The position numbers were made by a program, and so were the translations under genes. Below the pieces are notes generated by a model that worked only from the letters and a program-made list of their open reading frames with translations, ran no database searches and had not been told where the DNA came from. 64,000 nt of DNA from JABJAG01 sp965222215 (GTDB lineage Bacteria > Pseudomonadota > Alphaproteobacteria > UBA6615), in contig OZ244931.1 in the NCBI GenBank assembly GCA_965222215.1, positions 3,162,001 to 3,226,000 of the forward strand, given 5' to 3'. Below are positions 1 through 8,725 of the stretch, in pieces (position 1 is the first letter of the stretch; each line of letters starts with the position of its first letter).

Positions 1-227
1 GTTGTACCGAGCGCAATCCAGAGGGCAGCAAATATGGTCGAAGGCGCGGGGAAAAATTGCACTTCGATCCAACCCAACTGGGCGACAATTTCCCAGATGA
101 TCAGCAATATGGCCGGCGACAGTGCGGCCTTTGGAAAGCGCGCGCCGAAACGGCGGCCCGGTGCTTTTTTTTCTGCGTTGGCGGGCGCTTCTATGTCAGA
201 GCGAGCCAGATGTGTTGCATTGACCAT
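1..227 (-). CDS. ABC transporter permease, N-terminal part (cut by window edge)
   Basis: Only the first 75 codons lie in the window; the gene runs off the left edge. The start is the ATG at 227, just after the ATPase stop. A hydrophilic stretch of about 30 residues is followed by a hydrophobic helix reading SPAILLIIWEIVAQLGW and then the PAPSTIFAALW segment. This is the usual opening of nitrate/sulfonate/taurine-type inner-membrane permeases (SsuC/TauC family). Its place directly after a matching ATPase and binding protein supports the role. Substrate unknown. Confidence 0.8.
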   Translation of the reverse strand, partial: MVNATHLARSDIEAPANAEKKAPGRRFGARFPKAALSPAILLIIWEIVAQLGWIEVQFFPAPSTIFAALWIALGT

Positions 228-233
228 ACGTCG

Positions 234-1085
234 TTACCCCTCAAGCGCGAGAGCCGGTTGTTTACCGGCAGAAGATGCCGACATCCGGCCTGATTCCTGT
301 TCGCGCGCGTGTTGCACTTCCTCGCGCAGCAATTCCCACAATTCCTTCGTCAACTCGATGAACTCTGGTGTCCGGCGCAGCGCGACAAGATCGCGCGGCC
401 GCTCGAACGGAACGTCAATCGAACGTTTGATCTTGCCCGGCGCAGAAGTCATCACGACCACGCGGTCGCCAAGCAGCACCGCCTCCTCGAGGCTGTGGGT
501 AATAAAGACTACGGTGGAACGAAACTCTTCCCACAGTTTTCCCAGTTCCTGTTGCAGCAAAATTTTGTTTTGCTCGTCGAGCGCCGCGAACGGCTCGTCC
601 ATCAACAACACTTCGGGGTTGGTTACAAACGCGCGCGCCACCGACAGGCGTTGCTTCATGCCGCCGGACAGTTGATGGGGATGAAACTTGCGAAAATTGA
701 TCAGTCCGGTCTTTTCCAGAAAATAATCGACCCGCTCCGCGCTTTCTGCGCCCCTCCAAGTTTCGGTCACACGTAGTCCGTAGGCGGCGTTCTTCTCTAC
801 CGTGAGCCAGGGGAAGACCGATTCCTCCTGAAATATCATGGCGGTCAGGGGTCGAGCCCGATCTTCGTGCCCGATTTTGACTTGGCCTGTCGTTGCCTCA
901 TCGAGACCGCCCAGCATGCGCAGCAAGGTCGACTTGCCGCAGCCGCTCGGGCCGACGATGCACAGAAATTCCTCATCGTTGACCTCGATATCGATTCCAT
1001 CCAACGCCTGGAATTTGCCTCCCTTGACGTCGAAAAATTTATCGACGTTGCGGATTTCGATCTTACTTGCTGACGCCATCACCAT
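234..1085 (-). CDS. ABC transporter ATP-binding protein, SsuB/TauB family
   Basis: Cytoplasmic ATPase that would power uptake through the permease that follows. Visible motifs are Walker A GPSGCGKST, the signature LSGGMKQRLSVARA, Walker B VLLMDEPFAALD and the switch His in FITHSLEEA. I chose the ATG at 1085, which has GGAG five bases upstream, and not the longer TTG reading frame from 1148. It sits between the binding protein and the permease with short gaps, so the three are probably one transcript. The family covers sulfonates, nitrate, taurine and pyrimidine precursors; the sequence does not say which. Confidence 0.88.
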   Translation of the reverse strand: MVMASASKIEIRNVDKFFDVKGGKFQALDGIDIEVNDEEFLCIVGPSGCGKSTLLRMLGGLDEATTGQVKIGHEDRARPLTAMIFQEESVFPWLTVEKNAAYGLRVTETWRGAESAERVDYFLEKTGLINFRKFHPHQLSGGMKQRLSVARAFVTNPEVLLMDEPFAALDEQNKILLQQELGKLWEEFRSTVVFITHSLEEAVLLGDRVVVMTSAPGKIKRSIDVPFERPRDLVALRRTPEFIELTKELWELLREEVQHAREQESGRMSASSAGKQPALALEG

Positions 1086-1162
1086 AGATGCTCCAATACA
1101 CGCGTGGGGCGGCAACGGCGCCAACGCGCCGTTCCCGCCGTGTTTCAAGGTTACTTACTCAA

Positions 1163-2179
1163 CTACTTCTGCGCTGCGGCGGTCGCAAACTCATTGTCGA
1201 CCACGTCCGACAGTTTCGGTACTTTGGGAATGAGGCCGTTTGCGACGAACCAATCCTGCTGCGCCTGCAATCCGTTGGGCCCGTCGATGTCCACCAGAAC
1301 ATCTTCGCGGCCGATGCCGAGGGCGACGCGCTCGTACATGCCCTCCGACTTGAGCGGTAAATACTTCTGATAAATCGCCGCGATCTCCTTGCGGCCCCCA
1401 GGTTTTTTAAGGGTCTCGCGGAGAATGTCATTGGCCTCGGCATAGGCGTCCATGAATCGTAAGCCAAGTTCGCGGTCTTCCTTGAGCAGCCGGTCGCCAT
1501 ACATGATAATGCCCAAGTTCATGTTCGGCATGATTTCCGACATGTTAACCAAACGTTTGGCGAACCCTTGGCCTTCCGCGATCGTGATGAACGGATCGAC
1601 GAAGGCGGCGAGATCGATCGAACCGCCCTTGAAGGCCGCCAGCATGTCCGGATAGGACATCGTGACAAGTTTGACGTCCTTATCGGTCAGACCGGCGGTT
1701 TCCATGAACTTGCCGGCGAACAGATGCGTCGCCTGACCACGGGCGGTTATGCCGAACCGCATACCCTTCGCGTCCGCCGCGGTCTTAATCTTGCCGCTTT
1801 CGATCAGATCCTTGCGCACAACGATGGCGTTGAGCCCATGGCCGGGAACAAGAACAATATAGTCGGCGACGATTTTGGCGTTTATGCCTGCCGCCATGGC
1901 GTTGTAGAGCGAGGCGCCCGCCGCGGTTGCGCCGACGTCGAGTTGCCCGGTCGATAGCGAGGGCACGACTTCCGCACCGGAGCGGAAAGTTACCGTTTCC
2001 ACCTCGATGTTGCGCTTGGCGAAGAGGCCTTTTTCGATGCCAATATAAACCGCATTGGCGACGCGCAAGTTACCGTATTTCACCTTATCGGGCTCCGCCT
2101 GCGCCGAGCCGGCGGAAACCGCCGTCACCACCGCGAACGCAGCCGCTAGTCCTAGTTTACCTAGAGTCGTTAGTTTCAT
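1163..2179 (-). CDS. ABC transporter substrate-binding protein, NrtA/SsuA/ThiY-like
   Basis: A 338-residue periplasmic binding protein with a clear signal peptide (hydrophobic core AAAFAVVTAVSAGSAQA, cleavage near residue 28). The mature part has the two-lobe pattern of this family: an early VYIGIEKGLFAKRNIEV segment, then SLSTGQLDVGATAAGAS, then AFVDPFITIAEGQG. It captures the solute for the ATPase and permease downstream. The neighbours (cyclodeaminase and aldolase-type enzymes) suggest an organic acid, amino acid or aromatic-derived substrate; this is inference. Confidence 0.87.
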   Translation of the reverse strand: MKLTTLGKLGLAAAFAVVTAVSAGSAQAEPDKVKYGNLRVANAVYIGIEKGLFAKRNIEVETVTFRSGAEVVPSLSTGQLDVGATAAGASLYNAMAAGINAKIVADYIVLVPGHGLNAIVVRKDLIESGKIKTAADAKGMRFGITARGQATHLFAGKFMETAGLTDKDVKLVTMSYPDMLAAFKGGSIDLAAFVDPFITIAEGQGFAKRLVNMSEIMPNMNLGIIMYGDRLLKEDRELGLRFMDAYAEANDILRETLKKPGGRKEIAAIYQKYLPLKSEGMYERVALGIGREDVLVDIDGPNGLQAQQDWFVANGLIPKVPKLSDVVDNEFATAAAQK

Positions 2180-2232
2180 TTCTTCCTCCCTTTTTGTCGT
2201 TTGTTTTTAGCCATTTAACAAAGATTTGTCAG

Positions 2233-3249
2233 TTACTTGGCCGCCGCACGCGCCTGGGCCGAATACTTCTCCTGCAACTGGCGAGATCGTCGGCCGCATT
2301 CCTCCGCGACCGCGAGGCGATCGGGCGCGATGTATTGATAGGGCGGCAATGCCGGTCCCGGCGCCATGTATCCAGCGGCGGCGAAGCGTGCCTTCATGAA
2401 CGGGATCTTGTCGACGTGCCAGACCTCGAAATTGTGGTTCGGCACCATGCCCTCGTAAGACCAGCCAATATCTCCGGTGATCGCCTTGGCCGCCGCCCAA
2501 TCCGAATCCTGCAGCGCGCCGTGCAACGCTTGCACCGGCGCCGGACCACCACTGACGGCGCTCGACCAGCAGGAATCCATGTCGAACAGGCGCCACGCGT
2601 GGTGCCAGTCGATCTCGCCCGGCATCAGCTTGATCCGCCCGTTCACCGCGTCAAGGTCGGCGTTGTAGCTGTTGTCGACAATACCCGAGAGCAGCAGCCG
2701 CGAGCGATACTTGCAGCCAATGATCTGCGGAATTTCCGCCAGTTTGCCATAGACCCAGGTCGCGACCGGCCGCTTGAACGCCTCCATGTCGTCGTACATG
2801 AAGATCGCCATTTCCGGCACTTCCTCGGCGACGTCACGATAGTACTGGACGATGTTTTCGTCCGACAGCGGCGACATCATCGGCCGGCCGAGCATCAGAC
2901 CGTCGGCGCCCATATCGGCGAAGACCTTGGCGCAGGAAATCGTGTCGCGCGTGTTGAGCGTGGTCGCCCCGGCAAATACCGGTATCCGACCGGCCACGGA
3001 ATCAATAACTGCGCCGGTAAATGCCTGTAATTCATCCCAAGTCAGAGAAGGGCATTCGCCGAACGTGCCGTTGAGCGCAATCGCGCAGATGCCTTCACGC
3101 ACAAAGCAGTCGGCCACTCGCGCGGCTTCGTCGAGATTGATGGCATTTTCGGCGTTCCGGTCGATGGCGATGTCCTCGCGCACCGGCGTCGGCATGTAAC
3201 CTACAATGCCTTGCAGGCTGTCGACGGTAAGTTTCGATGTTTTGGCCAT
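2233..3249 (-). CDS. DapA-superfamily hydratase-aldolase-like enzyme
   Basis: A 338-residue class I aldolase of the dihydrodipicolinate synthase superfamily. The text NGTFGECPSLTWDE around residues 60-73 matches my recollection of trans-o-hydroxybenzylidenepyruvate hydratase-aldolases (NahE/PhdJ type) better than true DapA, which has GTTGE. Lys180 in IIGCKYRSR is the likely Schiff-base lysine and Tyr152 the partner tyrosine. The usual YNP after Tyr is replaced by YDD. It probably cleaves or hydrates a 2-oxo acid made in a catabolic route shared with the cyclodeaminase-like gene upstream. Exact substrate not determinable. Confidence 0.72.
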   Translation of the reverse strand: MAKTSKLTVDSLQGIVGYMPTPVREDIAIDRNAENAINLDEAARVADCFVREGICAIALNGTFGECPSLTWDELQAFTGAVIDSVAGRIPVFAGATTLNTRDTISCAKVFADMGADGLMLGRPMMSPLSDENIVQYYRDVAEEVPEMAIFMYDDMEAFKRPVATWVYGKLAEIPQIIGCKYRSRLLLSGIVDNSYNADLDAVNGRIKLMPGEIDWHHAWRLFDMDSCWSSAVSGGPAPVQALHGALQDSDWAAAKAITGDIGWSYEGMVPNHNFEVWHVDKIPFMKARFAAAGYMAPGPALPPYQYIAPDRLAVAEECGRRSRQLQEKYSAQARAAAK

Positions 3250-3288
3250 AATCCGTTTCTCCGCTTCAACCCGACAGGCGCTGCGCTA

Positions 3289-4275
3289 TCAGGCTCGCTT
3301 GATCAGAAACTCAATTGGTAATTCAACTCCCAGTCCTTGTTCGACGGCGCGATCGAACGCCAGTTCGGCGACGGCGATGTCCTGGATCGCCGATCCGATC
3401 GACTTGAACATCGGCTGGCGAGCCGCCGCCAGGCGATCATCGAGGTCACCGCGAACCAGTTCGTTGAGCGACGCCAGCTTGCCGTCGAACGCGACGCCCG
3501 CCCTCCGGGCGTCGATGAAATCGCCGGTTTCCTCGACAACTTCCTCGATCATGTCGCACACGATGAAGTCGCACACCTCGATCGTCCGGGGATCAATCTC
3601 GTGTTGTTCGGGCATGGTCGACCCGATCGACACGACCAGCGTGCCCGGCACCAGCCAGTCGCCGTGCAGGATCGGCGCCTCGTCATTCGAACGCGCGGCG
3701 GTGATAACGATGTCGCTGCCCTCGACCGCCTCTTGCGCCAAGGCGACAGCTGTACAGGGCACACCGAGCTGTTCTGTGAAATCACCGGCGAAACGTTCCC
3801 TATTGGCCGGTGTCGGGCTGAAAACTTTGACTGCCGAAATTTCTCGAACTGCCGCCGCGGCCTGCAGGTGCGAGCGCGCTTCGGTACCGCTGCCCAATAT
3901 GCCGACGCTGGCCGCACCGGCCGGGGCCATGCGGTCGATGGCGACAGCCGATGTCGCACCGGTGCGCAGCGCGGTGACATGATAACCGTCGACCAGCCCG
4001 GCAATCTCGCCGGTGTCCTGGTCGAACAAAGTGATCAGATAGTTGACCGACAATTGCCTTGAGAGGCCGAACACCTTGGTGCCCATAAACCGGCCGGCCG
4101 GCGGTATCGAGGCCAACGCGCGCAGCCAGTTGCCGTCGCCGCGGGCCACCGCGCGCGGCGGATTGTTGGCAGGACTTAGTTCCACCGCGTAGGCCGCGCG
4201 CAGGCTCTCTATCATGTCCGGCCACGTCAACACCTGTTGCGTAGCGTCGGCAGAAACGAAAATGGGCGTTGCCAT
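3289..4275 (-). CDS. Ornithine cyclodeaminase / mu-crystallin family protein
   Basis: A 328-residue NAD(P)-binding enzyme and the first gene of the minus-strand operon. The Rossmann motif GILGSGTEA is near residues 126-134, ALRTGATSA near 102-110 and a conserved lysine in MGTKVFG at 67. The family includes ornithine cyclodeaminase, alanine dehydrogenase, ketimine reductases and proteins of unknown activity, so the specific reaction is open. With the aldolase-like enzyme and the transporter it forms an uptake-and-degradation unit facing a GntR regulator. Confidence 0.82.
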   Translation of the reverse strand: MATPIFVSADATQQVLTWPDMIESLRAAYAVELSPANNPPRAVARGDGNWLRALASIPPAGRFMGTKVFGLSRQLSVNYLITLFDQDTGEIAGLVDGYHVTALRTGATSAVAIDRMAPAGAASVGILGSGTEARSHLQAAAAVREISAVKVFSPTPANRERFAGDFTEQLGVPCTAVALAQEAVEGSDIVITAARSNDEAPILHGDWLVPGTLVVSIGSTMPEQHEIDPRTIEVCDFIVCDMIEEVVEETGDFIDARRAGVAFDGKLASLNELVRGDLDDRLAAARQPMFKSIGSAIQDIAVAELAFDRAVEQGLGVELPIEFLIKRA

Positions 4276-4370
4276 GAATTATTATCCTCCCCCATCGCGC
4301 AATTCATATCTTTGCATTCGAGCAAGGATGCAGTTGCGGTAGTTTCGTTTATTATGCCAAACAAACTACA

Positions 4371-4410
4371 ACCAATATGAGATTGGTGTCAACCAATTTT
4401 GGGGAATTGG
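4371..4410. promoter_or_regulatory. ATTGGT/ACCAAT inverted repeats, probable GntR operator
   Basis: ACCAAT-N5-ATTGGT (4371-4387) is followed directly by CCAATT-N6-AATTGG (4393-4410). The half-sites start about 11 bases apart, one helical turn. The site lies between the divergent cyclodeaminase and GntR genes and fits the TTGGT/ACCAA half-sites of FCD-type GntR regulators. Confidence 0.55.
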
Positions 4411-4486
4411 GAGAATAATAGGCGGATTATCCGGTTCTTTCTTCGCACGAATCCTAAATAACTGGCTTATCGGGGGACCTTGCTGT

Positions 4487-4532
4487 ATTGGTTCACATTG
4501 GTTTGATTATTGATTTGCATTGGTTTAATCAT
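4487..4532. promoter_or_regulatory. ATTGGTT direct repeats before the GntR gene
   Basis: ATTGGTT occurs at 4487, 4497 and 4519. The last two copies extend into 15-base near-identical units (4496-4510 and 4518-4532) spaced 22 bases apart. The final copy overlaps the proposed GntR start codon, which would suit autoregulation. Confidence 0.45.
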
Positions 4533-5196
4533 GGGTACGATGATCGACACAACGACGCTGCTGCGTGATTTTATCGTCGCAGAAGACTTCTCCGATCAGG
4601 AGCAGCTGCCACCGGAACGCAATCTTGCCGAGCGTCTCGGCGTGACGCGTGGTCAATTGCGTTCGGGCTTGGATCAATTGGAAAGCGAGGGATTGCTGTG
4701 GCGCCATGTCGGCAAGGGCACCTTTTATGGCTCCCGTCCCGTAACGCCGCCGACCGTCTCCAGCGTTTCCGAACTGACCAACCCGCGCGAAATCATGGAG
4801 GCTCGCCTGGCGATCGAGCCCGAACTGGCTCGCCTTGCCGCGCATCGCGCTTCGGTCGTAGAGCTGTCGCGATTGCGCGACTGCATCACGCACGCGGGTA
4901 CGTCTATTGATGTAAAATCCTTCCAGGATTCTGACGCACAACTGCACCGCACGATCGCCGAAGCTGCCGGGAATAGGCTCTTGTTCGCAATTTACGAATC
5001 GATTCATGCAAACCGGCACGGCGCGATATGGGGTCAATTGCGAAATCTGTTACTTACGGAAGCGCAGGTGGCGCTCTACATGCGCCAACATCGTGACATC
5101 GTAGATGCGATAACGGAGAGAAATTCCAAGAATTCCCACGAACTGATGCACCGGCACCTTAAGTCCGTCGAAGAGAATATATTCCAAGAGCGCTAG
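4531..5196 (+). CDS. GntR-family regulator with FCD domain
   Basis: A DNA-binding regulator of the FadR subfamily. The N-terminal winged helix is visible as LPPERNLAERLGVTRGQLRSGLDQLESEGLLWRHVGKGTF, split over roughly residues 25-65. It is followed by an all-helical FCD ligand domain (ReIMEARLAIEPELARLAA, later DAQLHRTIAEAAGN and the MRQHRDIVDAI histidine region). The reading frame opens with a TTG at 4510; I prefer the ATG at 4531, with 4540 also possible. It probably represses the divergent operon and responds to a carboxylate intermediate of it. Confidence 0.85.
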   Translation: MGTMIDTTTLLRDFIVAEDFSDQEQLPPERNLAERLGVTRGQLRSGLDQLESEGLLWRHVGKGTFYGSRPVTPPTVSSVSELTNPREIMEARLAIEPELARLAAHRASVVELSRLRDCITHAGTSIDVKSFQDSDAQLHRTIAEAAGNRLLFAIYESIHANRHGAIWGQLRNLLLTEAQVALYMRQHRDIVDAITERNSKNSHELMHRHLKSVEENIFQER

Positions 5197-5355
5197 ATTC
5201 TGAACAGGCCGGGGCCGGCGAAGTTACGCAACCCAGTACTAGACAGCCAATAATGATCATGGAGAAACCGCGATGATTGTCCCAATTTATATGACGACGG
5301 ACAGTTGCAAGGCCATGGTAGCCTCAGCATGAACCCTCATTTTTGGAGCAAGGTT

Positions 5356-5991
5356 TTATCCCGCAATCGCCGCCATCATCGGTGCAACTGCCGCCTGCCA
5401 GGAGTCTCGCGCTTCAAGGCGCTTGATCCATGCCAAAATACCCGGCATTTCTTCGAGTGAAATATCGGCCTGCTTGCGGAACATAAACGTGCTGGCAAGG
5501 GCAAAATCCGCCACACTCAACCGGCCCGCGACCCATTCCCTGTTAGCCATGTTTGACTCGAGAACCCACAGGAACTGATCGACATTTTTCATCTCGGCGT
5601 CGATGATGCTCTGATCCGGTTCTCCCATGCCGAATTTCTGCTTCATGAATTTCTCGAATGAGACCTTCTGCATGGCCGGGCCAAGATGGACTGTTTGCCA
5701 GTAAGACCATTGGTCGACCATGGCGCGGGCCTTTGGATCGCCGGGATAAAGGCCTTGTTCGGGCCTCAGGTCGGCAAGATAGCTATTGATCGCGCGCGAT
5801 TCCCAGATGGTAAAATCCTCATCTACAAGGACGGGAACTTTGGCGTTCGGGTTCATGGCCAGAAACGCGCCGGTCTTGTTTTCGTCGGCAAATACGTCAA
5901 CCTCGATTACCTCAAGGTCAATCTCCAGCTCATTCGCAACAGCGCGTACCCGCAATGCATTGGGCGAAAAATTAGCGTTATAGAGTTTCAT
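5356..5991 (-). CDS. Glutathione S-transferase
   Basis: A 211-residue cytosolic GST. The N-terminal thioredoxin fold reads MKLYNANFSPNALRVRAVANE, with VPVLVDEDFTIWESRAINSYL giving the glutathione-binding cis-Pro and ESRAI segments near residues 53-72. The helical C-terminal domain includes RLSVADFALAST. It is the last gene of a minus-strand operon behind a dioxygenase relic, DoxX and an NmrA reductase, suggesting removal of electrophiles or quinones. Confidence 0.9.
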   Translation of the reverse strand: MKLYNANFSPNALRVRAVANELEIDLEVIEVDVFADENKTGAFLAMNPNAKVPVLVDEDFTIWESRAINSYLADLRPEQGLYPGDPKARAMVDQWSYWQTVHLGPAMQKVSFEKFMKQKFGMGEPDQSIIDAEMKNVDQFLWVLESNMANREWVAGRLSVADFALASTFMFRKQADISLEEMPGILAWIKRLEARDSWQAAVAPMMAAIAG

Positions 5992-6032
5992 GGTAATCCC
6001 CTCCTCTTTGCGGGACCGGCATGCGCGCCGGA

Positions 6033-6844
6033 TCAGCCGAATTGAAACGCGGATTCAACCGCCCCCATGACGTGATCTTCCAGGGTCTTTTTGCCGATAT
6101 CGGACCCGGCCGCGCCGGCAACGACATGCAACGGCATGAGATGTTCCTCCCTGGGGTGGGCGTCCCGCTCGCCGGGGGCGTCCGCCCATGCCGTGAGCAT
6201 CCGGTTGCGCGTCTCGGGATCGGCGTTGCATTCCGCATCGCTCAACCAGCGGTCAAAATCCCGGTCGACGATGGCTCCCGCGCCGCCATTCCGCATGGTC
6301 CGCATCAAAATGCCCATATTGTGATAGCTGTTGCCGCTGCCGGCAATCAGCACGCCCTCGCCGCGCAAGGGCTGCAAGGCTTTCCCCATGGCGAGATGGG
6401 CGGCAGGGTCAAGATTGGCACGCAGGGAAAGCTGCACGATTGGAATATCGGCATCGGGAAACGCAACCTTCAGAGGAATGAAAACGCCATGGTCATAGCC
6501 GCGTGTCTCGTTCGTCCCACAAGGAATGTCCGCCGCCTCCAACAGCTCAACAACCCGCGTTGCCAGGGCGGGATCGCCGGGGGCGGGGTAGGTTAGCTCG
6601 TAGGTATGCGCGGGAAAGACGTAGTAATCGAACAGCAGACTGGGGCCGTATTGGTCTGCACCGTCGCAACATCCTCCTCCCAGTGTCCGGAAATCACCAG
6701 AATTGCTTTAGGCCTTTGCCCAATCGCTTCGGGAAGTCCACGCAGATACGCAGCCTGATTGTCCCACGTATTGGGCGGGTTCCAATCCATGAAAAAGCAC
6801 GGCCCCCCGCCATGGGGGATGAAAATGGCCGGGAGTTTGGTCAT
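6033..6844 (-). pseudogene. Extradiol-type (DODA/LigB family) dioxygenase with a frameshift
   Basis: Two overlapping frames together make one LigB-superfamily protein. The first (start 6844) reads MTKLPAIFIPHGGGPCFF then AILVISGHWEE. The second resumes as SLLFDYYVFPAHTYEL and runs through RGYDHGVFIPLK to the stop at 6033. The junction is near 6636-6643 within a GGCCCC run, where one added base restores the frame. The metal-binding histidines in IPHGGGP, SGHWEE and GYDHG are all present. It is therefore either a recent mutation or a homopolymer sequencing error; an intact gene would act on catechol-type substrates. Confidence 0.75.
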
Positions 6845-6878
6845 TGTTCCGGTCTTTCATTTATTTTCGGGAATGTCA

Positions 6879-7310
6879 TCATTCGACCGAAGTGCTGGCA
6901 ACAGCGCGTTCGGGGCGCTGCATCCATGGCAGCCGCAGGGCGTAGATCCCATCGCCAAGAAGCGAGACGGCAACGGCAACGATCGCCAGGAAGGCCGGAT
7001 ACTCCCAACCACCGCCCTGACTGCTGAACACCCAGCCATTGCCGAAATGAACCGGAATTGCGCCGAGCAGAATGAGAAGGTTCGCAAGCGCGATCCAGCG
7101 CGTGTACATGCCGAGGATCAACAATCCGCCGCCGCCGATCTCGCCCAGGATCACAGGATAGGCGAGCCAGCCCGGATAACCGACGGCGTCGAAGAATCCG
7201 ACAGTGCCCGGAATTGTGAATTCAAATACTTTCAACAGACCGTGGCTGATAAACATGACGCCAAGGGCGAGCCGCAGGATTAGCGCGGCATAGGTTGTTT
7301 TGTCAGTCAT
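6879..7310 (-). CDS. DoxX family membrane protein
   Basis: A 143-residue protein with four predicted transmembrane helices. It opens with the typical DoxX text YAALILRLALGVMFISHGLLK and continues with LAYPVILGEIGGGGLLILGMY. DoxX proteins sit in quinone, thiol or oxidative-stress contexts but have no single accepted reaction. It lies 34 bases before the dioxygenase relic and 4 bases after the NmrA gene, so it belongs to the same operon. Confidence 0.85.
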   Translation of the reverse strand: MTDKTTYAALILRLALGVMFISHGLLKVFEFTIPGTVGFFDAVGYPGWLAYPVILGEIGGGGLLILGMYTRWIALANLLILLGAIPVHFGNGWVFSSQGGGWEYPAFLAIVAVAVSLLGDGIYALRLPWMQRPERAVASTSVE

Positions 7311-7313
7311 TTT

Positions 7314-8174
7314 CTAATTGCCCTTGAATGCGGCGGCGAAGTCCCGGGCGAACTGCTGGAATGAACGGGGCTGACGACCCGTCACCTTCTCGACGGTATC
7401 GTTGACAGCATCAAGATGGCCGGCCAAGCCGAGTGCGTACAACTCATTCATCATGTCGGCGAGTTTCTCGGGCATTCCGGCATCGGTCATTCCCTGCTTC
7501 GCCGCGTCGAGAGGAATATCCACATATCGGATTTCCTTGCCGGCGACATCCGACAGTATCCGAGCTATTTCGGCGCACGTCATGGTTTCAGATCCGAGGA
7601 TCGGATATGCCTTGTTTTCGTGACCGTCTTCGGTCAGCGCGGCGACGGCGACCGCCGCGATATCACGGGCGTCAAGCCAATTCACCTTGTTGTCGCCGAG
7701 GGGCAGATAAAACTCTCCCCGGCTGCGAATGGCTTCGGCGAACATCAACATGTTCTGCATGAAAAATCCGGGCTGTAGAAAAGTGTAAGAAATCCCGGTC
7801 GCCTTAACCTCTTCCTGGTTCTCGCCGTGCCACCGCCCGATCTCAACCCCGGCGTCCGGCCCCGCACCGATACCGGTTGACATGACGATGTGCTCAATAC
7901 CGGCATTCGCTGCCGCCTGAATAGCCGCCGACTTCATGGCAACCTGGTCCAGATGAAGCGGGGTAACCAGGAAAAGCTTGCCCACGCCGGTCAGGGCCGC
8001 CGCGACAGTCTCAGGTGCTCTTAAATCGCCCTCGACAATATCAACAGCCACGCCCAGGGCGCACGCCGCCTTGCTTGTATCTCGGGCCAGCACTTTAAAA
8101 TCGGTGCCTTGCTCCTGTAACAATTTCACCACTTCCGATCCGATATTGCCCGTGCCGCCGACGACTAGAATCAT
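7314..8174 (-). CDS. NmrA-like NAD(P)-dependent reductase
   Basis: A 286-residue atypical short-chain dehydrogenase. The N-terminal dinucleotide motif is LVVGGTGNIGSEVVKLL, followed by DIVEGDLRAPETVAAAL and FLVTPLHLDQVAMKSAAI. The pattern matches NmrA/QorB/HSCARG-type proteins that sense or reduce with NADPH, often quinone oxidoreductases. It heads the operon read away from an HxlR regulator, a common pairing for quinone or aldehyde stress genes. Confidence 0.85.
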   Translation of the reverse strand: MILVVGGTGNIGSEVVKLLQEQGTDFKVLARDTSKAACALGVAVDIVEGDLRAPETVAAALTGVGKLFLVTPLHLDQVAMKSAAIQAAANAGIEHIVMSTGIGAGPDAGVEIGRWHGENQEEVKATGISYTFLQPGFFMQNMLMFAEAIRSRGEFYLPLGDNKVNWLDARDIAAVAVAALTEDGHENKAYPILGSETMTCAEIARILSDVAGKEIRYVDIPLDAAKQGMTDAGMPEKLADMMNELYALGLAGHLDAVNDTVEKVTGRQPRSFQQFARDFAAAFKGN

Positions 8175-8268
8175 ATTGCCATCTCCCCTTTTGCCTTGCG
8201 CGCGCCCACCGTGTAGCGGTGTCGTTCGAAGGCTGTCCTTGATTGCGTTAATGCTTATTGTTTTCTAT

Positions 8269-8282
8269 AGTAACTAGATACT
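8269..8282. promoter_or_regulatory. Palindrome between the NmrA operon and hxlR-type gene
   Basis: A 14-base near-perfect palindrome, AGTAACTAGATACT, with only the symmetric fifth and tenth positions unpaired. It lies in the divergent intergenic region next to an HxlR gene, so it is a good candidate operator. A related AAGTAGGTACCTT follows at about 8289. Confidence 0.45.
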
Positions 8283-8313
8283 TCTGAAAAGTAGGTACCT
8301 TGAGGTAACCACG

Positions 8314-8703
8314 GTGTCCCGATATTCTCATGAACCGTCCTGTCCCGTGGAAGCGATGTTTCGGATTCTGATGGGCCCGTGGACGATGTACATCTTGTGG
8401 ACGTTACGTCAGGACGGGCCAACGCGTTTCGGCGCATTGAAGCGCAAGCTGGACGGCATTTCCTCAAAGGTTCTGACCGAACGGCTTCGCATGCTTGAGG
8501 GCGAATGCCTCATTTTTCGCGAACACAAAGCGACAATCCCGCCCGAAGTAACCTATGGGTTGACGAAACACGGAGAAGAACTCGGCGGTGCACTGGACGC
8601 CCTCGAAGGTGTGGCAAGACGTTGGCAGGAAGGCAACTCGGAGACAGCGCGTCGGCCTGTGCCGCCACGTCTCGCAGATGAAATTGTTCAGCGCCAGTCT
8701 TGA
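8314..8703 (+). CDS. HxlR-family transcriptional regulator
   Basis: A 129-residue winged-helix protein starting at GTG 8314. The HxlR signature is clear: CPVEAMFRILMGPWTMYIL, TRFGALKRKLDGISSKVLTERLRMLE and VTYGLTKHGEEL. A Cys near residue 10 is at the place used for redox or electrophile sensing in YodB/QorR-type members. It probably represses the divergent NmrA-DoxX-dioxygenase-GST operon. Confidence 0.87.
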   Translation: MSRYSHEPSCPVEAMFRILMGPWTMYILWTLRQDGPTRFGALKRKLDGISSKVLTERLRMLEGECLIFREHKATIPPEVTYGLTKHGEELGGALDALEGVARRWQEGNSETARRPVPPRLADEIVQRQS

Positions 8704-8725
8704 TGTAAAAAATATTCTTGACCGA

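Noticed and set aside
234..1148. Longer ATPase start at TTG 1148
   Set aside because: The added 21 residues (Gly/Pro/His-rich) are not seen in the family and ATG 1085 has a good ribosome site.
5197..5355. GC-rich repeat after the GntR gene as a terminator
   Set aside because: The GGCCGGGGCCGG stretch can pair but no T-tract follows; not strong enough to call.
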